Assembly: GCF_018603435.1 (NCBI RefSeq)
Contig: NZ_CP075682.1
Span: forward strand, 2,542,001-2,606,000
Source: Chryseobacterium sp. ZHDP1
GTDB lineage: Bacteria; Bacteroidota; Bacteroidia; Flavobacteriales; Weeksellaceae
DNA: 64,000 nt
Direction: 5' to 3'
Both the position numbers and the translations under genes were made by a program. Below the pieces are notes generated by a model. The model saw nothing but the letters and a program-made list of their open reading frames with translations. It was not told the origin of the DNA and did not search any database. Of this stretch, positions 55,381 to 64,000 are shown one piece after another; the first letter of the stretch is position 1; each line of letters begins with the position of its first letter.

Positions 55381-55767
55381 TTAACGTTTTGAGAATTGGA
55401 ATCTCTTTCTTGCTTTTTTCTGACCTGGCTTCTTTCTTTCCACCATTCTTGCGTCTCTTGTAAGTAAACCAGCAGGCTTCAATGCTAATCTGAACTCAGC
55501 GTTGATTTCGCATAAAGCTCTTGAAATACCTAATCTGATAGCTTCTGCCTGACCTGTATTTCCACCACCGAATACGTTTACGGTAACGTCATACTGACCA
55601 ACAGTTTCAGAAAGGATAAATGGTTGGTTTAATTTGTAAACCATTACATCTGTAGAGAAGTATTCTTTAGCATCTTTACCGTTTACTGTAATGTTACCAG
55701 TTCCTGGCTTTACATAAACTCTTGCTACAGAAGTTTTTCTTCTTCCGATTTTGTGAACTGTAGACAT
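55381..55767 (-). CDS. rpsI: 30S ribosomal protein S9
   Basis: 128 residues. S9 has a long basic C-terminal tail that reaches the P-site t[21 protein letters not shown] is intact, including the terminal Lys-Arg. [15 protein letters not shown] at the N-terminus and [16 protein letters not shown] are family hallmarks. It begins five bases after the rplM stop, so rplM-rpsI is a tight operon. Confidence 0.98.
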   Translation of the reverse strand: MSTVHKIGRRKTSVARVYVKPGTGNITVNGKDAKEYFSTDVMVYKLNQPFILSETVGQYDVTVNVFGGGNTGQAEAIRLGISRALCEINAEFRLALKPAGLLTRDARMVERKKPGQKKARKRFQFSKR

Positions 55768-55772
55768 ATTAA

Positions 55773-56228
55773 TTATTTAAATTCGTTAACATTAATTGTT
55801 TTAGGCTGTTGAGCTTCATGTTTGTGCTCAGTTCCTTCATATAAGTAAAGATTCTTAAGGATCGCAGCTCCAAGTCTGTTTTTAGGCAACATTCCTTTTA
55901 CTGATTTTTCCAATACTTTTAAAGAATCTTTCTTTTGAAGTTCAGCCGCAGTCATAGACTTCTGTCCTCCAGGGTAACCTGTATGCCAGATATAAGTCTT
56001 GTCGTTCCACTTGTTTCCGGAAAGAGTTACTTTCCCAGCGTTCAAAACGATTACGTTATCACCACAATCTACGTGAGGTGTGTAGTTCGTTTTGTGCTTA
56101 CCTCTCAAAATCTTTGCAACCGTAGAAGCTAGTCTTCCCAACGGTTGTCCTTCAGCGTCTACCACAACCCATTCTTTATTAGCAGTAGCTTTGTTCGCTG
56201 AAACAGTTTTGTAACTTAATGTATTCAC
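55773..56228 (-). CDS. rplM: 50S ribosomal protein L13
   Basis: 151 residues. L13 is an early-assembly protein of the large subunit. [39 protein letters not shown] and the motif MLPKNRLG are diagnostic. It is the first gene of the rplM-rpsI-rpsB operon, with a good promoter just upstream on the minus strand. Confidence 0.98.
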   Translation of the reverse strand: MNTLSYKTVSANKATANKEWVVVDAEGQPLGRLASTVAKILRGKHKTNYTPHVDCGDNVIVLNAGKVTLSGNKWNDKTYIWHTGYPGGQKSMTAAELQKKDSLKVLEKSVKGMLPKNRLGAAILKNLYLYEGTEHKHEAQQPKTINVNEFK

Positions 56229-56556
56229 ACGTTTTAGTTAAAGATTAAACATAATTTTCCCCTAAAAGGGTGTGCAAAGGTACAAATTATTTTTAGAATG
56301 CAAAAACATATTTTATTTTAATAGGCTGATTATCTGTTCAACGCTAACAGAATGATAAAGTTAACAGCTGTAAATTGACTCTTTCGCTAAAGAATAAAGA
56401 ATTAATAAATAACATGATAAATTCAGCAATAACCCTAAATTTCAAATTTATTTAAAGATAAATATTAATTAAATTTAATATTTTCCTCAAAAACATATCG
56501 ATTTGATTATTTAATTTCTTTAAATAATTATATTTGCTGAAATCCATAATTATATC
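56229..56556. other. Divergent intergenic region upstream of rplM
   Basis: 328 bases without a gene. It holds the rplM promoter (56275-56304) and, near the other end, a TATATTTG -7 box at 56529-56536 for the DUF3667 gene, with TTTG at 56502-56505. The middle is A+T-rich and shows no hairpin, repeat or RNA gene that I can support. Confidence 0.6.
56275..56304 (-). promoter_or_regulatory. Promoter of the rplM-rpsI-rpsB operon
   Basis: On the minus strand TTTG (56304-56301) and TACCTTTG (56282-56275) are separated by 18 bases, a near-consensus promoter ending 46 bases before the rplM ATG. Confidence 0.65.
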
Positions 56557-57663
56557 ATGAGCCACGGAAAAATTAGAGAAGATAAAACGTGTCTTAACTG
56601 CGGACACCATGTTGAAGAAAGATTCTGCCCTCATTGCGGACAGGAAAACACGGAGCCCAAACAACCGTTCCATTATCTTTTCACTCATTTCATTGAAGAC
56701 TTTACCCATTATGACGGGCAGTTCTGGAAAACCATAAAATATCTGCTCACGCGTCCCGGGAGATTAACTAAAGAATATCTTGCAGGAAAGCGACAACTGT
56801 ATGTGGCTCCCGTAAAACTATATATCTTCATCAGTTTTATTACTTTTTTCCTTCCTACTCTATTTTCTGGTTCAGAAGAAGAACTTTCAGAACAGGACAA
56901 AAAGGAACAGATTTTAAAAGAAAAAGAACAGGATGATAAGATTACAAAGTTTACGGACAGTCTGAAATATTCAATCCAAAAAAATCAGCTGAAAGAAGAG
57001 AAACCTTTTGAACAAAATAAAGATATAAAAATCACTCAAATCAATGGAAACAGCATTGAAACGGATGCATTAGGAATGACAGAAAACGGCAAAATGAGCA
57101 TTTTAGGAGCGACTACGATGAATCAGTATGACTCTTTAAGCATCATAAATCAGGATAAAAAGCCTGTATATGTGTTTATGAAACCTTTTGCGAAAAAAAT
57201 ATTTCATTTTCAGGAACGGGGATTAAAAAAAGATGAGATTTTCGACAAATTCAAGGAAACCATGGTACACACACTTCCAAAAGCATTATTTGTCTATCTT
57301 CCTATTTTTGCCTTTTTTCTTTGGGTGTTTCACAATAAAAAGAAATGGTGGTATTTTGATCATGGTATTTTTACGCTTCATTATTTTTCCTTTTTATTGT
57401 TGAGCATCCTGATTATGATATTCATTTCACATCTCGCATCATTTCTGCCGGATAATAATTTCTTCAGTATTCTGGGATTTTTCTTCTATTCAGCAGCAAT
57501 TATTTATATGCTGGTATATTTTTTTGCAGCACATCACAGAGTTTATGAAAATGCCCGAAGCATAAGTGTTGTAAAAGGAATACTTTTATTTATTGTAAAT
57601 TTATTCGGGCTTTTCTGTATGTTCCTAATATTGATGTATGTAAGTTTTATAACAATGCATTAA
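56557..57663 (+). CDS. DUF3667 family membrane protein
   Basis: 368 residues. A zinc-ribbon start (CLNCGHHVEERFCPHCGQEN, two CxxC pairs) is followed by the typical DUF3667 segment HFIEDFTHYDGQFWKTIKYL and LLTRPGRLTKEYLAGKRQLY. Next come one transmembrane segment (about 90-105), a long polar loop rich in Lys, Glu and Asp, and four to five C-terminal membrane helices. The family is common in Bacteroidota and unassigned in function. Its stop overlaps that of the convergent gene by four bases. Confidence 0.85.
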   Translation: MSHGKIREDKTCLNCGHHVEERFCPHCGQENTEPKQPFHYLFTHFIEDFTHYDGQFWKTIKYLLTRPGRLTKEYLAGKRQLYVAPVKLYIFISFITFFLPTLFSGSEEELSEQDKKEQILKEKEQDDKITKFTDSLKYSIQKNQLKEEKPFEQNKDIKITQINGNSIETDALGMTENGKMSILGATTMNQYDSLSIINQDKKPVYVFMKPFAKKIFHFQERGLKKDEIFDKFKETMVHTLPKALFVYLPIFAFFLWVFHNKKKWWYFDHGIFTLHYFSFLLLSILIMIFISHLASFLPDNNFFSILGFFFYSAAIIYMLVYFFAAHHRVYENARSISVVKGILLFIVNLFGLFCMFLILMYVSFITMH

Positions 57664-57992
57664 TCGCGCAGTGTTTTACTGGCTCTGAAACTTGCAATTA
57701 AATAATACGCCACAAAAACCGTCGAAAATTTCAGGACGGAAGGAATAGCCAGTTCAATATTAAAAATTAAAGCTCCCACAAGAACTAAAATTCCCATGGC
57801 AACAAAAGACAATCCCAGCTTTTGGGGCAAAGTAAAATTGGGCGTATCCAGATAATAGGCAACTCCCCATGCAAAACCAAAGGCAATGGCATAATAAATG
57901 TCGAGTCCGATATTTTCTGAACTGTAAAAGAAATAATTGATTAAAAAACTCAGAATCGTTCCGAGTGCGAAATACAGCAATGCCTTTTTCAT
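57660..57992 (-). CDS. Small integral membrane protein
   Basis: 110 residues with four likely membrane helices: one at the N-terminus (ALLYFALGTILSFLINYFFY) and three more through LGLSFVAMGILVLVGALIF. It ends in a short basic tail. No known domain is recognised. It is convergent with the DUF3667 gene, overlapping by four bases, and its promoter must lie in the gap before icmF. Coding status is likely but rests on length and hydrophobic pattern. Confidence 0.65.
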   Translation of the reverse strand: MKKALLYFALGTILSFLINYFFYSSENIGLDIYYAIAFGFAWGVAYYLDTPNFTLPQKLGLSFVAMGILVLVGALIFNIELAIPSVLKFSTVFVAYYLIASFRASKTLRD

Positions 57993-58197
57993 ACCTTATT
58001 TAATGTGATGCAAAATTATAGAAATTAATGATATCATTCTGTGAAAGATTTTCTGAGAAATCAGCGGCGTAACTTCTAAGCAGTTATCATTTCTAACAAA
58101 TGTTAGTTTAAATGAAGTTCAAAATAATTAATCAAACCAAATTAACTTAATAATTTACAATACATTAACATTAAACATCGGGTTTCTATTTTATTAT

Positions 58198-58205
58198 TAT
58201 ATTTG
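58198..58205 (+). promoter_or_regulatory. -7 box of icmF
   Basis: TATATTTG 27 bases before the ATG at 58233. It covers an upstream TTG, which supports 58233 as the true start. Confidence 0.55.
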
Positions 58206-58232
58206 GAAATTCAGAAATTTTCTAAATCTTTT

Positions 58233-61200
58233 ATGGAAACCCAAAAATATACTCCAAAAAATAAAGTCAGAATCGTGACGGCTGCGTCGCTATTCGACGG
58301 TCATGATGCTGCCATTAATATTATGCGCCGTGTCATTCAGGGAACAGGATGTGAAGTTATCCACCTTGGACACGACAAATCGGCTGAAGAAGTAGTAAAT
58401 ACTGCGATTCAGGAAGATGCAAATGCCATTGCATTAACCTCTTATCAGGGTGGTCACAATGAATATTTCAAATATATCTATGACCTTTTAAGAGAGAAAA
58501 ACTCTCCGCAGATCAAAATTTTCGGTGGTGGCGGCGGTGTAATTCTACCGGAAGAAATCGAAGATATCATGTCTTACGGAATCGACCGAATTTATTCTCC
58601 GGACGACGGCCGTGAACTTGGTTTGCAGGGAATGATTGATGATTTGGTTCAAAAATCAGACTTCGCAACAGGAAAAGATGTTGATGTAAAAGATCTGGAT
58701 TCCATCAGTTTTGAAAATTCGACAAGTATTGCGAAAATCATTTCAGCAGTTGAAAATTTTTCAGAAGAAAAACCTGAGCTGGTAAAAGCGATCGACGAAA
58801 AATCAAAAGACTTACATATTCCGATTATCGGGATCACAGGAACCGGAGGAGCCGGAAAATCTTCTTTAACAGACGAATTGGTAAGACGTTTCCTGCGTTC
58901 AAACACCGATAAAAAAATTGCGATTATCTCAATTGACCCTTCGAAAAAGAAAACAGGAGGTGCACTTTTGGGGGACAGAATCCGTATGAATGCAATCAAT
59001 GATCCAAGAGTTTATATGCGTTCGATGGCAACTAGAGAAAACAACGTTTCTGTTTCTCCGTTCATTCATTCTGCATTAAATGTTTTGAAACTGGCACATC
59101 CTGATGTTATTATCCTTGAAACTTCAGGAATTGGGCAATCCGGATCGGAAGTGTCTGATTTTGCGGATGTTTCGATGTACGTAATGACTCCGGAATACGG
59201 AGCTTCCACACAGCTGGAAAAAATCGATATGTTGGATTATGCAGATTTGGTTGCTTTAAATAAATCTGACAAACGTGGCGCTCTTGACGCCCTTCAAGCC
59301 GTAAGAAAACAGTTCCAGAGAAACCATTTGCTGTGGGAACAGTCATTGGATGAAATGCCGGTTTATGCTACAAAAGCATCTCAGTTTAACGATCACGGAA
59401 CGACGGAATTATACAACAGACTGGTTTCTAAAGTCAATGATAAATTTGCTGATTTAAATTTAAAAACATTTGTTGAACAGGAAGTTACCGACGAAGTAAC
59501 GATTATTCCACCAAAGAGAGTCCGTTATCTTTCCGAAATCGTTGAAAACAACAGACAATACGATGCGAATGTTGAAAAACAGGCTGAGTTAGCAAGAAAA
59601 ATGTATCATATTGAAGGGGTTAAAAATTTTCTTTCCAATGAAACTTTAGATGCTGAATATCAGAAAGCTGAAAAAGAACTTCAACAGGAAAACATCGACT
59701 TCCTTAAAACATGGGACGATACGAAAGAAGCTTTCAAAGCTGAATTTTATTCCTATTTCGTTCGTGGAAAAGAAATTAAAGTGGAAACCTCAACAGAATC
59801 TTTATCTCACCTAAGAATTCCGAAAATTTCTTTACCGAAATACAATGACTGGGGCGATCTCATCAAATGGAAAGGTCAGGAAAATCTTCCGGGAAGTTTC
59901 CCATACACTGCAGGAATTTATCCTTTCAAAAGAACCGGAGAAGATCCAACGAGAATGTTTGCCGGAGAAGGAGGTCCTGAAAGAACCAACAGAAGATTCC
60001 ACTACGTTTCTGCAGAAATGCCTGCAAAACGTTTATCTACGGCTTTTGACTCGGTAACTCTTTACGGACAGGATCCTGCTTTACCGCCGGATATTTATGG
60101 TAAAATCGGAAATGCGGGCGTTTCTATTGCTACTTTGGACGATGCTAAAAAACTATATTCAGGTTTTGATCTGGTGAATGCATTAACTTCGGTTTCAATG
60201 ACAATTAACGGACCTGCACCGATGTTGTTGGCTTTCTTTATGAATGCAGCCATCGATCAAAATGTGGAGAAATATATTGTTGAGCATAAGCTTGAAGCAA
60301 AGGTTGAGGAAGTTTTAAAAGCAAAATTCGACGATAAAGGTTTAGAAAGACCAAAATACAACGGAGAATTGCCTCCTTCCAATAACGGTTTAGGTTTAAA
60401 ACTACTGGGAATTACAGGAGATGAAGTAATTCCTGCCGATGTGTATGCAGAAATTAAAGCAAAAACCATTGCAACTGTTCGTGGAACCGTTCAGGCAGAT
60501 ATTTTAAAGGAAGATCAGGCTCAGAATACTTGTATTTTCTCTACTGAATTTGCTTTGAGATTAATGGGCGATGTTCAGGAATATTTCATCAAAGAAAAAG
60601 TAAGAAACTTCTACTCCGTTTCCATTTCAGGGTATCACATTGCGGAAGCAGGAGCCAATCCGGTTTCTCAGTTGGCATTTACTTTGGCAAATGGTTTCAC
60701 GTATGTTGAATATTATCTGTCAAGAGGAATGGATATCAACGATTTTGCACCAAATTTATCGTTCTTCTTCTCGAATGGTATCGACCCTGAATATTCGGTA
60801 ATCGGACGTGTGGCAAGAAGAATCTGGGCAAAAGCAATGAAACTGAAATACGGAGCAGACGAAAGAAGCCAGATGCTGAAATACCACATCCAGACTTCGG
60901 GACGTTCGCTTCACGCGCAGGAAATTGACTTCAACGATATCAGAACAACTTTACAGGCGTTGTATGCAATTTACGACAACTGTAATTCATTGCACACGAA
61001 TGCTTATGACGAGGCAATTACGACTCCTACTGAGCAATCGGTAAGAAGAGCGATGGCAATTCAGTTGATTATCAATAAAGAATTAGGATTGGCGAAAAAC
61101 GAAAATCCACTACAAGGTTCATTTATTATTGAAGAATTAACGGATCTGGTGGAAGAAGCTGTTTACGCAGAATTCGACAGAATTACAGAAAGAGGCGGCG

Positions 61201-61580
61201 TTTTGGGTGCAATGGAAACGATGTACCAACGTTCAAAAATTCAGGAAGAATCGATGCATTACGAATGGCTGAAACACACCGGAGAATATCCGATCATCGG
61301 AGTGAACACGTTCTTAGGAAAAGACGGTTCGCCAACAGTTCGTCCGGGAGAAGTCATCCGTTCAACAGAGGAAGAAAAGCAGTTCCAGATTGAAATGCTT
61401 CATAATTTCCAGAAATCCAATGAAGACAAATCGGAAGCCGCTTTGAAAACCCTGCAACACGCCGCAATCAATCAGCAAAACTTATTCGAAGTGATGATGG
61501 ATGCCGTGAAATACTGCTCTCTTGGGCAAATTACCAATGCTTTGTTTGAAGTGGGTGGAAAGTACAGAAGAAATATGTAG
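58233..61580 (+). CDS. icmF: Fused isobutyryl-CoA mutase (IcmF) with G-protein chaperone domain
   Basis: 1115 residues from the ATG at 58233. Three parts occur in the IcmF order. First is a B12-binding domain (about 10-150, [13 protein letters not shown] with the cobalt-ligand His). Next is a MeaB-type GTPase (about 190-420), with P-loop [29 protein letters not shown] and NKSDKRG. Last is the mutase barrel (about 510-1115), with [20 protein letters not shown]. The enzyme interconverts isobutyryl-CoA and butyryl-CoA, and some members act on related acyl-CoAs. The GTPase loads and repairs the cobalamin. The whole chain is intact, and the gene stands alone. Confidence 0.93.
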   Translation: METQKYTPKNKVRIVTAASLFDGHDAAINIMRRVIQGTGCEVIHLGHDKSAEEVVNTAIQEDANAIALTSYQGGHNEYFKYIYDLLREKNSPQIKIFGGGGGVILPEEIEDIMSYGIDRIYSPDDGRELGLQGMIDDLVQKSDFATGKDVDVKDLDSISFENSTSIAKIISAVENFSEEKPELVKAIDEKSKDLHIPIIGITGTGGAGKSSLTDELVRRFLRSNTDKKIAIISIDPSKKKTGGALLGDRIRMNAINDPRVYMRSMATRENNVSVSPFIHSALNVLKLAHPDVIILETSGIGQSGSEVSDFADVSMYVMTPEYGASTQLEKIDMLDYADLVALNKSDKRGALDALQAVRKQFQRNHLLWEQSLDEMPVYATKASQFNDHGTTELYNRLVSKVNDKFADLNLKTFVEQEVTDEVTIIPPKRVRYLSEIVENNRQYDANVEKQAELARKMYHIEGVKNFLSNETLDAEYQKAEKELQQENIDFLKTWDDTKEAFKAEFYSYFVRGKEIKVETSTESLSHLRIPKISLPKYNDWGDLIKWKGQENLPGSFPYTAGIYPFKRTGEDPTRMFAGEGGPERTNRRFHYVSAEMPAKRLSTAFDSVTLYGQDPALPPDIYGKIGNAGVSIATLDDAKKLYSGFDLVNALTSVSMTINGPAPMLLAFFMNAAIDQNVEKYIVEHKLEAKVEEVLKAKFDDKGLERPKYNGELPPSNNGLGLKLLGITGDEVIPADVYAEIKAKTIATVRGTVQADILKEDQAQNTCIFSTEFALRLMGDVQEYFIKEKVRNFYSVSISGYHIAEAGANPVSQLAFTLANGFTYVEYYLSRGMDINDFAPNLSFFFSNGIDPEYSVIGRVARRIWAKAMKLKYGADERSQMLKYHIQTSGRSLHAQEIDFNDIRTTLQALYAIYDNCNSLHTNAYDEAITTPTEQSVRRAMAIQLIINKELGLAKNENPLQGSFIIEELTDLVEEAVYAEFDRITERGGVLGAMETMYQRSKIQEESMHYEWLKHTGEYPIIGVNTFLGKDGSPTVRPGEVIRSTEEEKQFQIEMLHNFQKSNEDKSEAALKTLQHAAINQQNLFEVMMDAVKYCSLGQITNALFEVGGKYRRNM

Positions 61581-61620
61581 CTTCGACTTTGCTCAGCTGC
61601 CTTTTTACGATTTATAAATC

Positions 61621-61652
61621 AAACCTCAGAGAATTTTCTTTGAGGTTTTTAT
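61621..61652 (+). terminator. Terminator after icmF
   Basis: AAACCTCAGAGAA pairs with TTCTTTGAGGTTT with one mismatch, followed by a T run. Confidence 0.8.
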
Positions 61653-61709
61653 ACTTTTATAGACTAATCATCCATTTAAACCGTTAGTAAAATAAAATAA
61701 ACAACCATC

Positions 61710-62750
61710 ATGAAAATATTTTTAAGAAAAAATGTACTATTTGTATTCCTATGTTTATCTGCCATTTTATTTGCCCAGAAGCGAACGGAAGATTTTACGA
61801 TTACCCCGCCTTTTCAAAAAGCAGAGAAAAGCTATTATAAAACCATTACAATTATTGATGCCAGAATTGATACAACAGCCGTTGGAATTGTGCAGCAGGG
61901 CGCATTGAATGCAAAAGCCAGAGTAGTTCCTACGTCTCCCCTTTCTGATCAGTTTCAAAATGTTCTAAACAGCATAAACGGAGAAAATGCAGAAAACGGA
62001 AGTCTGGTTTTATATCTTAAACAATTGTATTTTGCTGAAGTATCAAAAGCATTTACAGAATTTGGGTATTGTTATTTCCAGGGTTTCCTTTTTGCAAAAA
62101 ATGATGACGGAACCTATTCTTTACTTGAAAAAACAGATACTGTGACAGAGCATAAATCAGCCGATGTAACGAAAGAAATCCTAAGAAAAGGCAGCGAAAT
62201 GCTGGGAGAATTCATTACCGAAAATGCAGCGAAAAAACCTAATACAACAGAGCGTTACACATGGGAACAGCTTAAAAATTTTGATGATGTCTATAAACAA
62301 TCAATCAGCCTCTTCAATTCTTCTGAATTGAAAGACGGACTGTACAAAGATTATACTTCTCTGAAAAACCAGCAGCCTCAACAGGAAATCAGCAGCGTTA
62401 AATTTTACGGAAACCAACCCAAAATTCACAGAATATTTGAAACAGCAGACGGAAAAGAAAAAGAAATAAAGAAAGATGAAGTGTATGCCCTTATTTACAA
62501 AGGGGAATTGTATGTTTATCTTCCTATCGAAAATCTTTTCACGAAGGCAGAAAAAAAAGACAACGATTATTATTTCGTCGGAAAATTAAGATCCGGAAGT
62601 CCCAATATCGGAAATTTGAGTATCGGAATGTTTTTCGGCGTTGTAGGAGTCTTAATGACATCAAATCCTGCTTATCCTTTTGAACAGAAAATAGATTATC
62701 TTAACGGAGCATTTATTCCCGTTAAAGAAATTCAGTCGAAAAAATATTAA
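61710..62750 (+). CDS. Exported protein of unknown function
   Basis: 346 residues. The N-terminal LFVFLCLSAILFAQKR is a signal peptide. The mature protein has a periplasmic-looking alpha/beta segment (FTITPPFQKAEKSYYKTITI, LVLYLKQLYFAEVSKAF) and a later hydrophobic stretch around 305-320 (IGMFFGVVGVLM) that could be a membrane segment or buried helix. Repeated KNKNP-like linkers are absent. I do not recognise a family. The next gene starts about 100 bases after it, with its own TATATTTG box at 62826-62833. Confidence 0.7.
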   Translation: MKIFLRKNVLFVFLCLSAILFAQKRTEDFTITPPFQKAEKSYYKTITIIDARIDTTAVGIVQQGALNAKARVVPTSPLSDQFQNVLNSINGENAENGSLVLYLKQLYFAEVSKAFTEFGYCYFQGFLFAKNDDGTYSLLEKTDTVTEHKSADVTKEILRKGSEMLGEFITENAAKKPNTTERYTWEQLKNFDDVYKQSISLFNSSELKDGLYKDYTSLKNQQPQQEISSVKFYGNQPKIHRIFETADGKEKEIKKDEVYALIYKGELYVYLPIENLFTKAEKKDNDYYFVGKLRSGSPNIGNLSIGMFFGVVGVLMTSNPAYPFEQKIDYLNGAFIPVKEIQSKKY

Positions 62751-62857
62751 CAGTAAAGAAATTCTGGTAAATTATAATCTTAAATCTATATGAAATATTA
62801 TCCTTCAAAATCTTGGAGGATTTTTTATATTTGATGCCAATTAAATAAAAACATTCC

Positions 62858-64000
62858 ATGAAAAAAATTCTTTTGCTGTTCGTTTTTTGGCAATCCTTTA
62901 TTTTTGCTCAAAAGAACAATGAGTTATTGGTTTTAAGTGCAGTCGTTAAAGACAAGGTTATTCCCAATGCACAAATTATCTTCCAGAAAAACGGAGAAAC
63001 TTCAGAAACGGTCAATACGGATGCTTCAGGAAAAGCCGTTATTCCTCCACAGTTTGTTGATGCCAACAATGAGATCACTTTAATCATCAAAAAAGAAGGC
63101 TATTCCACACTGGTTACAAAAGGTCCTTTTGGCGGTCTGACGTATGCTTTAAGCCCTGTTATGGAAGATCTGGACGGAATGAGAATTGTTTTAAGCTGGG
63201 GAAAATCTCCTTCTGATCTGGACTCGCATCTTTCCTATCCGAACAATCATATTTGCTATTATCACAAAGAAGGAACAAACGCCAATCTTGATGTAGACGA
63301 TACAGACAGTTTTGGTCCTGAAACTATTACGATTGAAAAAAGAGCTCAAAACAAGAAATATATTTATGCGGTTCATGATTATTCCGATAAAAACAGAATG
63401 GATAATGATAACCTTTCCAATATAAGCAATGCAAAAGTTTATGTTTATATAGGAAACACCCTGATTAAAAGTTATGATGTGCCAAAATATAAAAAAGGGA
63501 CAGTTTGGGTTGTTTTTATGATTGATGAATCCGGAAACATTATTGATATCAATAATTTTGAAAATTCTGCTTCATGGGAAGGCGTGAGAAGCTTATTAAG
63601 TAACTACCGGTCTTCTTCAACACCAAGTAATTCTATCACCGAAAACTACAGACAGACAGCGTTCGACATTAATAAACAGGGCGAAAATTTTTATCATTCC
63701 GGCAGAATAGAACAGGCGGTTAATTATTATCAACTAGCGTTGGAATATAATCCTTTCGACGGGCAGATCTACAGTAATCTCGGACTTGCGTTCAGCAAAA
63801 TCGGAAGAAACGCAGAAGCGATATGGGCAAATCGTGAAGCCATTAAATTTGCAGCCGACAATACGATTAAAGCAAATTCTTATTATAATATTGCGAAAAT
63901 TTACGAAAACAGCGGACAATTTTCTGAAGCCCTTTATTATTATGGCTTAGCGAAAGAAAATAAGGAAAATCAGGTCTACGATAAAGCTATTCTGAGAGTA
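62858..64000 (+). CDS. YfaP-like (DUF2135) protein with TPR repeats, N-terminal part
   Basis: The frame is open from the ATG at 62858 to the right edge (381 codons), so the C-terminus is missing. Signal peptide MKKILLLFVFWQSFIFAQ is followed by a carboxypeptidase-regulatory-like segment (about 22-100). Next is a YfaP/DUF2135-type domain: RIVLSWGKSPSDLDSHLSYP, NLDVDDTDSFGPETITIEK. From about residue 265 there are TPR motifs, including RIEQAVNYYQLALEYNP and YYNIAKIYENSGQFSEALYY. The acidic LDVDD looks like a metal-binding loop. Likely exported; role unknown. Confidence 0.75.
   Translation, partial: MKKILLLFVFWQSFIFAQKNNELLVLSAVVKDKVIPNAQIIFQKNGETSETVNTDASGKAVIPPQFVDANNEITLIIKKEGYSTLVTKGPFGGLTYALSPVMEDLDGMRIVLSWGKSPSDLDSHLSYPNNHICYYHKEGTNANLDVDDTDSFGPETITIEKRAQNKKYIYAVHDYSDKNRMDNDNLSNISNAKVYVYIGNTLIKSYDVPKYKKGTVWVVFMIDESGNIIDINNFENSASWEGVRSLLSNYRSSSTPSNSITENYRQTAFDINKQGENFYHSGRIEQAVNYYQLALEYNPFDGQIYSNLGLAFSKIGRNAEAIWANREAIKFAADNTIKANSYYNIAKIYENSGQFSEALYYYGLAKENKENQVYDKAILRV

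Overview
The window looks like a chromosome segment of a Chryseobacterium-like flavobacterium (Bacteroidota). The DNA is A+T-rich, and many genes start a short distance after a TAnnTTTG box, the -7 element of Bacteroidota promoters, with little Shine-Dalgarno signal. Secreted proteins carry the type B C-terminal domain of the type IX secretion system (T9SS), and several small families known mainly from Chryseobacterium relatives (DUF6705, DUF6759, GG-leader bacteriocin-like peptides) are present. No rRNA, tRNA, CRISPR array, transposase or phage structural gene was seen.

Layout. 0-12 kb: housekeeping genes. These are a MORN-repeat tail, a lipoprotein, an alpha/beta hydrolase, a patatin, a DHH phosphoesterase, L34, an FtsE-like ATPase, a ribE - histidine kinase - trmN6 operon, pdxA, yceD-rpmF and accB-accC. 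12-20.6 kb: rocD, then a surface-glycan cluster. Four genes read rightward and meet four to five leftward genes almost stop to stop at 17.41 kb. 20.7-23.3 kb: gltX and accA. 23.3-26.9 kb: a small accessory module bounded by two copies of the same hairpin. It holds a lipoprotein with a JAMM-like metalloprotease signature, a DUF6705 lipoprotein, the frameshifted tail of a second DUF6705 gene, an unknown secreted protein and a divergent XRE regulator next to a palindrome.

26.9-54.4 kb: a DUF6759 gene, tsf, six tandem giant secreted proteins (an IgGFc-binding-like N-terminal region, Ig-like modules and a T9SS type B C-terminal domain; 939-1612 aa), a carboxypeptidase-regulatory-like protein, three more DUF6759 genes interrupted by trmB, and a 54-residue GG-leader peptide. 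54.4-56.2 kb: rpsB, rpsI and rplM on the minus strand. 56.5-64 kb: a DUF3667 membrane protein, a small membrane protein, the fused acyl-CoA mutase IcmF, an unknown exported protein and the start of a YfaP-like/TPR protein.

Most notable reading: tsf (+, 27.76 kb) and rpsB (-, 54.41 kb), normally adjacent, lie at opposite ends of a block of about 26.7 kb. Flipping that block back would restore rpsB-tsf and would also bring all four DUF6759 genes together on one strand, so a single inversion explains both. Inside the block, the six-gene surface-protein array shows active diversification: a seven-unit 249-bp repeat with a three-unit higher-order duplication, and a mosaic gene whose 5' end matches its right neighbour and whose last 1.7 kb matches its left neighbour.
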